Assembly: GCA_046348225.1 (NCBI GenBank)
Contig: JAXMEQ010000002.1
Span: 372,001 to 436,000, forward strand
DNA from: JAXMEQ01 sp046348225
GTDB lineage: Bacteria > Pseudomonadota > Gammaproteobacteria > Burkholderiales > Burkholderiaceae_C
DNA length: 64,000 nt
Reading direction: 5' to 3'
Shown here: positions 9,079 to 18,693 of the stretch, in pieces
Numbering within the stretch: the stretch's first letter is position 1
Layout: each line of letters opens with the position of its first letter
The notes under the pieces: model-generated
What the model saw: only the letters and a program-made list of their open reading frames with translations
Databases searched by the model: none
Told to the model about the DNA's origin: nothing
Made by a program: the position numbers and the translations under genes

Positions 9079-9082
<4 letters not shown>
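8423..9082 (-). CDS. DNA-3-methyladenine glycosylase II (AlkA-like, HhH-GPD)
   Basis: 219 residues. The helix-hairpin-helix motif is ELVGIRGIGRWTAEMFL, followed by the catalytic Asp region PLDDIGLINGI typical of the HhH-GPD superfamily. It removes alkylated purines by base-excision repair. The E. coli AlkA N-terminal domain is missing, as in the short AlkA/MAG subgroup. The start overlaps the cysS stop by 4 bases (ATGA), so the two are translationally coupled. Confidence 0.9.
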
Positions 9083-10455
<1,373 letters not shown>

Positions 10456-10629
10456 GGGTGGGTCGGGTGGCCGGGCCGGCAGCAGGCTGGACGGGCGCTC
10501 AATGCAGCGGTTGTAGGTGTTGTCTGGGTGTATCACGAGGGGTTCGCACAGGACCCCCTCAGCTACAATCCAGCGCAGTATATAGCCCCCTGTTCTGGCT
10601 TGTCACACGCGTTCGACTCAAGAGGTTTT

Positions 10630-11652
10630 ATGACGTACGCCCGCTTCCCGGTCCGAAAAACCCTGCGCCTGATGGCCCTGGCCGCGCTGTTCAGCCTGTC
10701 GTCGGCGTACGCCGACGACTACAGCGATGTCACGCAGCTGATGCGCTCCGGCAAGCTCGCCGAGGCACTGGCCAAGGCCGACCAGTACCTGGCCGGCAAG
10801 CCGCGTGACCCGCAGATGCGCTTCCTCAAGGGCGTGATCCAGACCGAGTCCGGCAAGCCGGCAGACGCCATTGGCACCTTCACCAAGCTCACCGAAGACT
10901 ACCCCGAGCTGCCCGAGCCCTACAACAACCTGGCCGTGCTGTACGCCGGCCAGAGCCAGTTCGACAAGGCGCGCGCCGCGCTCGAAATGGCCATTCGCAC
11001 CAACCCGAGCTATGCCACCGCCCATGAGAACCTGGGCGACGTGTACGCCAAGCTCGCCAGCCAGGCCTACAGCAAGGCGTTGCAGCTGGACAGCAACAAC
11101 ACCGGCGTGCAGCCCAAGCTGGCGCTGATCCGGGACCTGTTCGCACCGGGCGCCAAGGGCCAGAAGCCCACCGCGCCGGCGGCCGCAGCGCCGGCTCCGG
11201 CCGTGGTCGCCAAGGCCCCGGCCGCCGCGCCGGCCCCGGCCCCCGCGCCCACCGCCGCTGGCGCCGTGACGCCCGCGCCAGCCCCTGCCGCTGCCCCGGC
11301 CGCAGCCAGTGGCGCCGCGCGCGATGTGGAAGCCGCCGTGCGCGCCTGGGCCACGGCCTGGTCGGCCAAGGACATGGGTGCCTACCTTGGCGCCTATGGC
11401 AAGGAGTTCGACCCGCCGGGCAACCTGGACCGCAAGGCCTGGGAAGAGGAACGCCGCTCGCGCATCGTGGGCAAGGCCCGCATCAGCGTGAAGCTCAGCG
11501 AGCTCAACATCGCCGTGAATGGCAACCGCGCCACCGCCCGGTTCCGCCAGGCCTACAGTGCCGATTCATTGAACGTTTCGAGCCGCAAGACGCTCGAACT
11601 GGCCAAGTCGGGCGACCGCTGGGTCATCGTCAAGGAATCCACAGGCGCCTGA
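10630..11652 (+). CDS. Exported TPR protein with C-terminal NTF2/Cds6-like domain
   Basis: 340 residues. A signal peptide (MTYARFPVRKTLRLMALAAL...SSAYA) is followed by three to four tetratricopeptide repeats (about residues 25-160), an Ala/Pro-rich linker (about 175-230), and a C-terminal domain of about 105 residues beginning near DVEAAVRAWATAWSAKDMGAYL. That is the SnoaL/NTF2-like type often called the Cds6 domain in Burkholderiales. The next gene, an L,D-transpeptidase, ends in a similar domain, so both probably act on periplasmic peptidoglycan. The frame is open far upstream, opposite cysS, but the signal peptide fixes the start at 10630. Confidence 0.8.
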   Translation: MTYARFPVRKTLRLMALAALFSLSSAYADDYSDVTQLMRSGKLAEALAKADQYLAGKPRDPQMRFLKGVIQTESGKPADAIGTFTKLTEDYPELPEPYNNLAVLYAGQSQFDKARAALEMAIRTNPSYATAHENLGDVYAKLASQAYSKALQLDSNNTGVQPKLALIRDLFAPGAKGQKPTAPAAAAPAPAVVAKAPAAAPAPAPAPTAAGAVTPAPAPAAAPAAASGAARDVEAAVRAWATAWSAKDMGAYLGAYGKEFDPPGNLDRKAWEEERRSRIVGKARISVKLSELNIAVNGNRATARFRQAYSADSLNVSSRKTLELAKSGDRWVIVKESTGA

Positions 11653-11737
11653 TGGCTCGCCGCGGGCGAGCCGGCATGCGCGGGCATGGTTCCTGCGCGT
11701 GGTGCCCGTGCCTGAGTTGAAGGTCCTGAAACTGCAC

Positions 11738-13036
11738 ATGAAAAGCGCAACACTGGCGGTCCTCCTGTTGGCGACGGCAATGCTGGCCAGCGCCGGCACC
11801 ACCGACCCCGGCGAGCGCAAGAAGCGCAAGAAGAAGCCCGCCGCCACCAGCCAGGCCGCCGAGAAGCCGCGGGCCCGCAAGCCGGCCCCGGTCGCGCCCG
11901 TGGCCAAGCCCCGACCGGCCGTGCGCGACGGGGAAACCGAGGCCCGCCTGATCGAGGTCTACCGCCTGATCGGCCAGGCCCGGGGCCGGGAGGCACTGGC
12001 CAAGGCGGAAGCCCTGGTGCGCGACCACCCCAACTTCCAGCTGGCCCAGCTGGCCTATGGCGACCTGCTGGCGGCCCAGGCCCGGCCGGTGCGCACCCTG
12101 GGCGACGTACCCGACACGACGGCCATGGCCGGCGCGGCCCTGCTGGCCGAGCTGCGCGACGAGTCGCAGGTACGCATGCGGGCGCTGCGCGAGCGCCCGC
12201 CGGCCGGCACCATTCCGGCCCAGTTCCTGGCGCTGTCGCCCCGCACCAAGCATGCGATCGCGGTGGACGCGTCGCGCTCCAGGCTGTACCTGTTCGAGAA
12301 CTCGGCCACCGGCCTGCGGCTGGTGTCGGACTACTACATCTCGGTCGGCAAGCTCGGCATCGAGAAGGCCGTGGAAGGCGACCAGCGCACGCCGCTGGGG
12401 GTGTACTTCATCACCAGCAACCTCGACCCGAAGTCGCTCAAGGACTTTTACGGGGCGGGCGCCTTGCCCATCAACTACCCCAACGCCTACGACGCGCGGC
12501 GCGGCAAGACCGGCAGCGGCATCTGGCTGCACGGCACGCCCCCCAACCAGTTTTCGCGCGCGCCCAAGGCCACCGACGGCTGCGTGGTGCTGGCCAACCC
12601 CGACCTGGAGCGCATCATCAACACGGTGGAAGTGCGCACCACGCCGGTGGTGATCGCGCAGTCGCTGCAGTGGGTGGCGCCCCAGACCGCGCGCGCGGCC
12701 GGCCAGGCCTTTGAGGACGTGCTGGCCGCCTGGCGCACCGCCAAGTCCAGTGGCGACCTGAACCGGCTGCTGGGCTTTTACGCCCCTGACTTCGCCGCCA
12801 ACGGCAAAACCCTGGCGCAGTGGACGCCGGTGCTGCGCAGCGAACTGGAACGCGCCAGCGGCCGCGCCATCCAGCTCAAGGACCTGAGCGTGCTGCGCTG
12901 GACCGATACCGCCGACACCATGGTGGTAACCTTTGGCGAGGTGGCCGACGGCGCGCGCACCGGCACCAGCAAGCGGCAGTACTGGGTCCGCCAGGGCCAG
13001 CAATGGAAAATTTTCTACGAAGGAGTGACTGGATGA
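11738..13036 (+). CDS. L,D-transpeptidase (YkuD family) with C-terminal Cds6-like domain
   Basis: 432 residues from the ATG at 11738, where a signal peptide begins (MKSATLAVLLLATAMLASAG); an upstream in-frame ATG (11699) would bury it. A Lys/Arg-rich stretch follows. The YkuD catalytic domain spans about residues 170-305, with the His and Cys motif WLHGTPPNQFSRAPKATDGC. The last 110 residues form an NTF2-like domain. Such enzymes cross-link peptidoglycan or attach proteins to it. The stop overlaps the next start by 4 bases. Confidence 0.88.
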   Translation: MKSATLAVLLLATAMLASAGTTDPGERKKRKKKPAATSQAAEKPRARKPAPVAPVAKPRPAVRDGETEARLIEVYRLIGQARGREALAKAEALVRDHPNFQLAQLAYGDLLAAQARPVRTLGDVPDTTAMAGAALLAELRDESQVRMRALRERPPAGTIPAQFLALSPRTKHAIAVDASRSRLYLFENSATGLRLVSDYYISVGKLGIEKAVEGDQRTPLGVYFITSNLDPKSLKDFYGAGALPINYPNAYDARRGKTGSGIWLHGTPPNQFSRAPKATDGCVVLANPDLERIINTVEVRTTPVVIAQSLQWVAPQTARAAGQAFEDVLAAWRTAKSSGDLNRLLGFYAPDFAANGKTLAQWTPVLRSELERASGRAIQLKDLSVLRWTDTADTMVVTFGEVADGARTGTSKRQYWVRQGQQWKIFYEGVTG

Positions 13037-13725
13037 GCGCATCCCGTTTTGCATTCACGCGCCGCGCCGCTGCCACCACGCTGGCGGGCATGGCGCTCGT
13101 GGCGGCCGTACCGGCACACGCCCAGGACGCGCCCCGGGTGAAGTTCGCCACCTCGGCCGGCGACATCGTGGTCGAGGTCTACCCCGACAAGGCGCCCAAG
13201 ACGGTGGAAAACTTCCTGCAGTACGTGAAGGACAAGCATTACGACGGCACGATCTTCCATCGCGTGATCGACAACTTCATGATCCAGGGCGGCGGCTACA
13301 GTGCCAGCTACGCCGAAAAGAAAACCCGCCCGCCGGTGCCGCACGAAGGCCGCGAGGCCCTGGCCAAAGGCGGGCCGAAGAACGTGGTGGGCACCCTGGC
13401 GATGGCTCGTACCAGCGACCCGAACTCGGCCTCGGCGCAGTTCTTCATCAACGTCAAGGACAACGCCTTCCTGGACCCGACCATCATTCCGCCCGGCGAC
13501 CCGGTGCCGAAGTTCGAATACGGCGGCCGCACCTATGAAAACGTGCCGCGTGCCAACCTGCTGAACGCGCCGCAGCTCTATGGCTACACGGTGTTCGGCA
13601 AGGTCGTCAGCGGCATGGACGTGGTCAACAAGATCAAGGCCACGCCCACTGGCGCGGGCGGCCCGTTCCCCAGCGACGTGCCGAAGACGGCCGTCGTCAT
13701 CAACAGCGCCACCCTGGTGAAGTAA
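13033..13725 (+). CDS. ppiA: Periplasmic peptidyl-prolyl cis-trans isomerase (cyclophilin)
   Basis: 230 residues with an export signal containing an Arg pair and ending AHA-Q near residue 30. The cyclophilin core shows KTVENFLQYVKDKHYDGTIF, HRVIDNFMIQGGG and SASAQFFINV. It should catalyse prolyl isomerisation of proteins in the periplasm. It is coupled to the L,D-transpeptidase by an ATGA overlap and precedes a cytoplasmic paralogue. Confidence 0.92.
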   Translation: MSASRFAFTRRAAATTLAGMALVAAVPAHAQDAPRVKFATSAGDIVVEVYPDKAPKTVENFLQYVKDKHYDGTIFHRVIDNFMIQGGGYSASYAEKKTRPPVPHEGREALAKGGPKNVVGTLAMARTSDPNSASAQFFINVKDNAFLDPTIIPPGDPVPKFEYGGRTYENVPRANLLNAPQLYGYTVFGKVVSGMDVVNKIKATPTGAGGPFPSDVPKTAVVINSATLVK

Positions 13726-13740
13726 CCCGAAGGAAAAAAA

Positions 13741-14247
13741 ATGAGCAACCCCAAAGTAGAACTGCACATCGCCAGGCACGGCGTCATCACGCTGGAGCTG
13801 GACGCCGCCAAGGCGCCCAAATCGGTGGCCAACTTTCTCGCCTACGTGGCCAAGGGCCACTACAACAACACCATCTTCCACCGTGTCATCCCGGGCTTCA
13901 TGGTTCAGGGCGGCGGCTTCGAGCCGGGCATGAACCAGAAGCCCACCGACGCGCCGATCGAGAACGAAGCCAACAACGGCCTCAAGAACGACAACTACAC
14001 CGTGGCCATGGCCCGCACCCAGGCCCCGCACTCGGCCACGGCGCAGTTCTTCATCAACGTGGCCGACAACGGCTTCCTGAACCACACCGCCCCCAGCATG
14101 CAGGGCTGGGGCTATGCCGTCTTCGGCAAGGTGGTGGCCGGCACCGAGGTGGTCGACAAGATCAAGGCGGTGAAGACCGGCCGCAAGGGCTTCCATGACG
14201 ACGTGCCCAACGAGGACGTGGTGATCGAGAAGGCCGTCGCGCTCTGA
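13741..14247 (+). CDS. ppiB: Cytoplasmic peptidyl-prolyl cis-trans isomerase (cyclophilin)
   Basis: 168 residues with no signal peptide. The cyclophilin motifs are NNTIFHRVIPGFMVQGGGF, HSATAQFFINVADN and WGYAVFGKVV. An AAGGAAAAAA ribosome-binding stretch precedes the ATG. It looks like a tandem paralogue of the gene upstream, one copy for each compartment, and lies directly before lpxH as in many Burkholderiales. Confidence 0.94.
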   Translation: MSNPKVELHIARHGVITLELDAAKAPKSVANFLAYVAKGHYNNTIFHRVIPGFMVQGGGFEPGMNQKPTDAPIENEANNGLKNDNYTVAMARTQAPHSATAQFFINVADNGFLNHTAPSMQGWGYAVFGKVVAGTEVVDKIKAVKTGRKGFHDDVPNEDVVIEKAVAL

Positions 14248-14257
14248 GCCCTGCGCC

Positions 14258-15031
14258 GTGACCACCCCGACCGTGCCCCGGTTTGCCGAGCTGGCCGCTC
14301 CCGCAGACTGGCGCACGGTCGATTTCATTTCCGACCTGCACCTGCAGGCCGCCGACGCAGCCACCTTTGACGCCTGGCGCCGCTACATGGGCGCTACCCC
14401 CGCCGACGCCGTGTTCATCCTCGGCGACCTGTTCGAGGTCTGGGTCGGCGACGACGCGGCCCTGCCCGGCAGCTTTGAGACGCAGTGCGCCGACGTGATG
14501 CGTGCCGGCGCGGCGCAGCGGGCGGTGCTGTTCATGCACGGCAACCGCGACTTCCTGGTGGGCCCCGCGTTCCTGCGCCCGTGCGCCACCGCCCTGCTGG
14601 ACGACCCGACGGTGCTGACCTTTGGCGGCCGGCGCTGGCTGCTCACCCACGGCGATGCGCTGTGCCTGGCCGACACCGACTACATGGCGTTTCGCGCCCA
14701 GGTCCGTGGCGCGGCATGGCAGCAGGACTTTCTGGCGCGACCGCTGGCCGAGCGCCAGGCGGTGGCGCGCGGCCTGCGCGACGCCAGCGAGCAACGCAAG
14801 CGCAGCGGCGCCGAATACGCCGACCTGGACGCCGACGCCACGCGTGCCTGGCTGGACGCCGCCCGCGCACCGGTCATGGTCCACGGCCACACCCACCAGC
14901 CAGCCGTGCATGACCTGGGGCATGGCCGCTCGCGCGTGGTGCTCAGCGACTGGGACGCCGGTGCCACACCGCAGCGGCTGGAAGTGCTGCGGCTGGACGC
15001 CGGCGGGCTGCAACGCATTCCCCTGCACTGA
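14258..15031 (+). CDS. lpxH: UDP-2,3-diacylglucosamine diphosphatase
   Basis: 257 residues from a GTG start. This metallophosphoesterase makes lipid X in lipid A synthesis. Metal-binding motifs appear in order: FISDLHLQ, ILGDLFEVWVGDD, MHGNRDFLVG, LTHGDALC and MVHGHTHQP. The one-base overlap with mtfA (TGATG) indicates co-translation. Confidence 0.94.
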   Translation: MTTPTVPRFAELAAPADWRTVDFISDLHLQAADAATFDAWRRYMGATPADAVFILGDLFEVWVGDDAALPGSFETQCADVMRAGAAQRAVLFMHGNRDFLVGPAFLRPCATALLDDPTVLTFGGRRWLLTHGDALCLADTDYMAFRAQVRGAAWQQDFLARPLAERQAVARGLRDASEQRKRSGAEYADLDADATRAWLDAARAPVMVHGHTHQPAVHDLGHGRSRVVLSDWDAGATPQRLEVLRLDAGGLQRIPLH

Positions 15032-15813
15032 TGTTCGGCTGGCTGCGCAAGCGGCGCGCGCCCCGCGCCATTCCCGACGCCCTCTGGCAGGGCACGCTGG
15101 CGCGTTACCCGTTTCTGGCCGACCGCCCGGACGCCGAAGTGGCCCGGCTGCGCGTGCTGGCGGCCGAGTTCCTGGACAGCAAGGAATTCCATGGCGCACA
15201 GGGCTTCACCATCACCGACGACGTGGCGCTGGACATTGCGGCCCAGGCCGTGCTGCCGGTGCTGCACTTGGGGCTGGACTGGTACGACGACTTCGTGGGC
15301 ATCGTGGTCCACCCCGGCGAAGTGCTGGCGCAGCGCGAGGTGGTGGACGAGGCCGGCGTGGTGCACCACTACGACGAAGTGCTGGCCGGCGAGGCGATGG
15401 AAGGCGGCCCGGTGATGCTGAGCTGGCAGGACGTGGCGGCCGCGGGCGAGAGCGCGCAGGACGGCTACAACGTGGTGATTCACGAGTTTGTGCACAAGAT
15501 CGACTTGCGCGACGGCGCACCGGACGGCTGCCCGCCCCTGCCCTCGGCGCAGGCCCGGCGCGAATGGCTGGCGCTGCTGCAGGCCGAGTACGACGCGTTC
15601 CGCGAAAAGGTCATCATCGCCGAGCGCTTTGGTGGCGAGCCGACCTGGCTCGACCCGTATGGCGCAGAAGCCCTTGACGAATTCTTTGCCGTGGCCTGCG
15701 AGGCCTACTTCGTGAACCCCGCGCGCTTTGGCCGGGAATTCGCGCCCCTGGTCCCGCTTTTCGATGGCTTCTTCAAGCCGAATCAGGCTGCAGCCCGCAC
15801 CGGCACTGCGTGA
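15031..15813 (+). CDS. mtfA: MtfA-type zinc metallopeptidase
   Basis: 260 residues. The HEFVHKID zinc-binding motif (HExxH) lies at about 151-158, and the distal EFFAVACEAYF supplies the third ligand. In E. coli MtfA binds the repressor Mlc and acts as an aminopeptidase affecting glucose PTS control; whether that partner exists here is unknown. The last eight residues (AAARTGTA) and the TGA stop are encoded by copy B of the 46-bp repeat, so the C-terminus seems to have been replaced by the repeat. Confidence 0.9.
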   Translation: MFGWLRKRRAPRAIPDALWQGTLARYPFLADRPDAEVARLRVLAAEFLDSKEFHGAQGFTITDDVALDIAAQAVLPVLHLGLDWYDDFVGIVVHPGEVLAQREVVDEAGVVHHYDEVLAGEAMEGGPVMLSWQDVAAAGESAQDGYNVVIHEFVHKIDLRDGAPDGCPPLPSAQARREWLALLQAEYDAFREKVIIAERFGGEPTWLDPYGAEALDEFFAVACEAYFVNPARFGREFAPLVPLFDGFFKPNQAAARTGTA

Positions 15814-15833
15814 ACCGCTACAAAATCAATAGC
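15788..15833 (+). repeat. 46-bp interspersed repeat, copy B (supplies the mtfA stop codon)
   Basis: CTGCAGCCCGC...ACTGCGTGA...GCTACAAAATCAATAGC. The TGA in the conserved ACTGCGTGA block is the mtfA stop. The terminal palindrome is imperfect (GCTAC/ATAGC). Confidence 0.82.
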
Positions 15834-15859
15834 AACTCAGCCCCGGCACCAAGTCGCCC

Positions 15860-18610
15860 CTAGCGGCGCAGCAGCGTCTTCAGCGCGTTCTGCAGCCGTC
15901 GCGCGGCCTGTGCGTCGTGGGCACTGGCCAGCACGCGGGCCGTGTCCTGGCCCCAGGTCTGGGCCGGGGCCGGATCGTTGCGGCGCGTGAGCAGCTGCAG
16001 CTGCAGCGCGCGGCGGGCGTTCAGGTGCTCGGCCGGCGTCGGCAGCTCGGCGGCCATTTCCAGTCGCAGCAGGGCCTCGCCCGCGTCGCCACCCGGTGCG
16101 GCACTGAGCGCCTGCACCCAGCTGCCGCGCACGGCTGGCGTCACGGCCCGGCCCAGCTCCTGCTGGCCTGGCACCTGGTCGCCGGCGCGCTGCTCCCAGG
16201 CCGCCAGCAGCTGCGTGAGCGCCTCGCCATGGGCCTGCGCTGCGAGCTTCTTGAGCGCCAGCTGCGCGTGCTCCAGCGCATCGCGCTGGGCCCGGAAGGC
16301 CACATCGCCCAGGCGCGGGCCACGGTCTTCCCGCTCGGCGCGGTCGCCAAAGCGGCCACCGCGGTCGTCGCGGCGCGGCTCGAACTTGTTGTCAAAACCC
16401 GGCCGTGCGCCGCCGGGGCCGCCCTTGCGGTCGCCGAACTTGCCGCCGCGGCCGGCCTGCGCCGGCTCGGCTTTCTTCATGCCGGGCCGGTCGTCGCCAC
16501 GCATGGCCACCACCGGCTTGGGCGCCGGCTTGGGCGCGGCCGCCGGGGCCGGGGCTTCGGCAGCGGCCTCGACGGGCGCTGCGTCCGCAGCTTCGGCCGG
16601 TTGTTCGGTTGCTACAGTTTCTGTAGCACCCTGCGCAGCGTCGGTGCGGCCCAGCGCCTGTTTTTGCTCCAGCGCCGCCTTGTCCTGGCTGGCCACTTCG
16701 GCGGCGGCCTGGGCCTGGCCACGCAGTGCAGCGTCGAGGGCGGCCATGGCCGCGCGGATCTTCTGCGCGTCCCCGGTGGCGTTGGCGGCTTCCAGCGCTT
16801 TCGACGCATCCAGCACGGCACGGTCGCGCTCGCTCAGGGCGGCGGCGGCCTTCTCGCGCTCGGCGCCCTTGCGGTTGAAGGCGTCGTCAATCGGCTTGCG
16901 GAAGGCGTCCCACAGCTTCTGCTCATGCTTGCGGTCCAGCGGCACGGCCTGGGCTTCAGCCTGCCAGCGCTGCTGCAGCGCCTTGACGGCGTCGATGCGC
17001 ATCACGGGCGCGGCGCCCAGCACCTTGGCCTCTTCAATCATGGCGTGGCGGCGCTCCAGGCTCTGCTTCTGCACCGCGTCCAGCGGCGCCTCGGCGGCCT
17101 TGAAGGCTTCCTTCCACAGCGGCTGCAGCTCGGCAAAGGCCTTCTCGCTCAGGTGGCCGGCGTCGCGCCAGCGGTCGCTGAACTGGTGCAGGATGCGGTT
17201 GAAGCCCTTCCAGTCGCCGCCGCGCGCGGTGGTGTTGTCGGCGGCCCAGGCCTTGAGCTCGTCGATCAGCGCCAGCCGCTGGGCCTTGTGCTCGGCCGCG
17301 TCGGCCTTGACCTTGTCCAGCCAGGCCTCGACCACCTTGTAGGCCTCGTTGCAGGCTTCGTCAAAGCGCTTCCATAAGGCATGGTTGGGCGGGCCGCCCT
17401 GGTCGGTCTGCTTCCACTGCTCGCGCAGGTTGCGCAGCTTCTCCTGCAGCTTGCGCCCGCCCAGGCGCGGCTTGCGCTGCGGCTCGGTCTGGCCTTCGGC
17501 CGGCGGTACGGTCTCGAACAGGCCCTCGGCCTTGGCCACCAGCTCCTGGCGCAACTGGTCGGCGCGCCAGCGCTGCCAGCCCTCCAGCTCGCCCGCAGCG
17601 GCCAGCGCGGCGTGGGCCTGGTTTTCCAGCTTGTCGTCCACCAGCTTGCCGTGCTCCTTGAGCGCATTGCGCAGGGCCGCAGCCGCCCCGGCGCTGGCCT
17701 TGCCATGGCCTTCGGCGATTTCCTTTTCCAGCGTGGCCAGCACCGTGCGCACGGCTTCGGTGGCTTTGGCACGGACTTCCGGGTCCACCTTGGCGCGGGC
17801 CGGCCGCGGCGTGGCGGCTTCGGCCGGCAGGCCCCGGCCCACGCGCAGCTCGTCGGCCCACACGGGTACCGGCGGCAGCGGCGCGGCAGCATCCGCCGCG
17901 GCGGCCACGGCCAACGCAAACGCGCTCTGGAACGCGTCCCACACGGCCTGCAGCTGCGCGCGCGACGCGTCCAGCAGCGGCGGGAACTTGGCGTCCAGGC
18001 TGGGCCAGTTGGCGTCGGCCAGCAAGGCGTCGGCCTGGGTCTGCCAGTCGGGCACGTCGGTGCGCAGCGACTCGGCCGCGGCCTGTGCGTCGCGCCACGA
18101 CTTGGTGGACAGGATTTCAATGCGCTGGGCCAGCAGCACGGCGGCCTCGCGCTGCACCTGCACGCGGTGCTGCAGGTCTTCAATGCCCTTCACGCGCTCG
18201 GCCAGCTGGGCCTTGATGGCGGCCAGCGGCTCGCGCGACAGCGGCGCGCCAGCCTTGGCGGCGTCGCGCTGCCAGGCCATGGCGTCGGCAATGTTCAGCT
18301 TGCCGCCGCCCAGCAGGGCCTGGGCCTTCTCGGCCCACTCGGCGGCCAGCAGTTCCTGGCCCTTGCTGCGGCGGATTTCGTCGAGCTTTTCGCGCAGCGG
18401 TTTGGCCGCGCCCTTGTCGCGGGCGCTGAGCTCCTTGAACACGTCCTGCATCTGCTCGGGCGTCGGGTTGCCGGCCAGCCAGTCGCGCACACGCGCGGCG
18501 CGCTCGCCCGAGGTGGGCGCCGAGAAGGCGCCGCCGGTCAGGGCGTCAAGCGCCTGGGTGTCTTGGGGTTTGGTGCTGGCTTGGGTCACTGCGAAAGCTT
18601 GGTTGGTCAT
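15860..18610 (-). CDS. Large DUF349-containing protein
   Basis: About 916 residues from the ATG at 18610; an ATG nine codons upstream (18637) is possible. Several DUF349 helical repeats are visible as charged Trp-rich blocks (for example WKRFDEACNEAYKVVEAWLD and LWDAFRKPIDDAFNRKGAER). Between about residues 650 and 775 lies a low-complexity Ala/Pro then Arg/Gly/Asp-rich linker (RDDRGGRFGDRAEREDRGPR), likely disordered and possibly RNA-binding. Function is not established. A diverged copy of the 46-bp repeat encodes about residues 652-667 (GRTDAAQGATETVA). Confidence 0.78.
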   Translation of the reverse strand: MTNQAFAVTQASTKPQDTQALDALTGGAFSAPTSGERAARVRDWLAGNPTPEQMQDVFKELSARDKGAAKPLREKLDEIRRSKGQELLAAEWAEKAQALLGGGKLNIADAMAWQRDAAKAGAPLSREPLAAIKAQLAERVKGIEDLQHRVQVQREAAVLLAQRIEILSTKSWRDAQAAAESLRTDVPDWQTQADALLADANWPSLDAKFPPLLDASRAQLQAVWDAFQSAFALAVAAAADAAAPLPPVPVWADELRVGRGLPAEAATPRPARAKVDPEVRAKATEAVRTVLATLEKEIAEGHGKASAGAAAALRNALKEHGKLVDDKLENQAHAALAAAGELEGWQRWRADQLRQELVAKAEGLFETVPPAEGQTEPQRKPRLGGRKLQEKLRNLREQWKQTDQGGPPNHALWKRFDEACNEAYKVVEAWLDKVKADAAEHKAQRLALIDELKAWAADNTTARGGDWKGFNRILHQFSDRWRDAGHLSEKAFAELQPLWKEAFKAAEAPLDAVQKQSLERRHAMIEEAKVLGAAPVMRIDAVKALQQRWQAEAQAVPLDRKHEQKLWDAFRKPIDDAFNRKGAEREKAAAALSERDRAVLDASKALEAANATGDAQKIRAAMAALDAALRGQAQAAAEVASQDKAALEQKQALGRTDAAQGATETVATEQPAEAADAAPVEAAAEAPAPAAAPKPAPKPVVAMRGDDRPGMKKAEPAQAGRGGKFGDRKGGPGGARPGFDNKFEPRRDDRGGRFGDRAEREDRGPRLGDVAFRAQRDALEHAQLALKKLAAQAHGEALTQLLAAWEQRAGDQVPGQQELGRAVTPAVRGSWVQALSAAPGGDAGEALLRLEMAAELPTPAEHLNARRALQLQLLTRRNDPAPAQTWGQDTARVLASAHDAQAARRLQNALKTLLRR
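16611..16656 (-). repeat. 46-bp interspersed repeat, diverged copy G (inside the DUF349 gene)
   Basis: Same length and orientation as the gene. It ends in GCTACAGAAACTGTAGC, a perfect 7-bp-arm palindrome, and keeps the CTGCG block. The first half is only loosely conserved. It is read in the same frame as copy B and copy E, and the repeat's TGA position is CAG here. Assignment as a family member is inference. Confidence 0.55.
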
Positions 18611-18693
18611 CAGAAAAAGGGAGCGCGCCGCTTGCACGTCGCAGGCGGCGCAAACGCGTATTTTCGCTGTTTATCGCGGCCAGGGGTCTGGGC

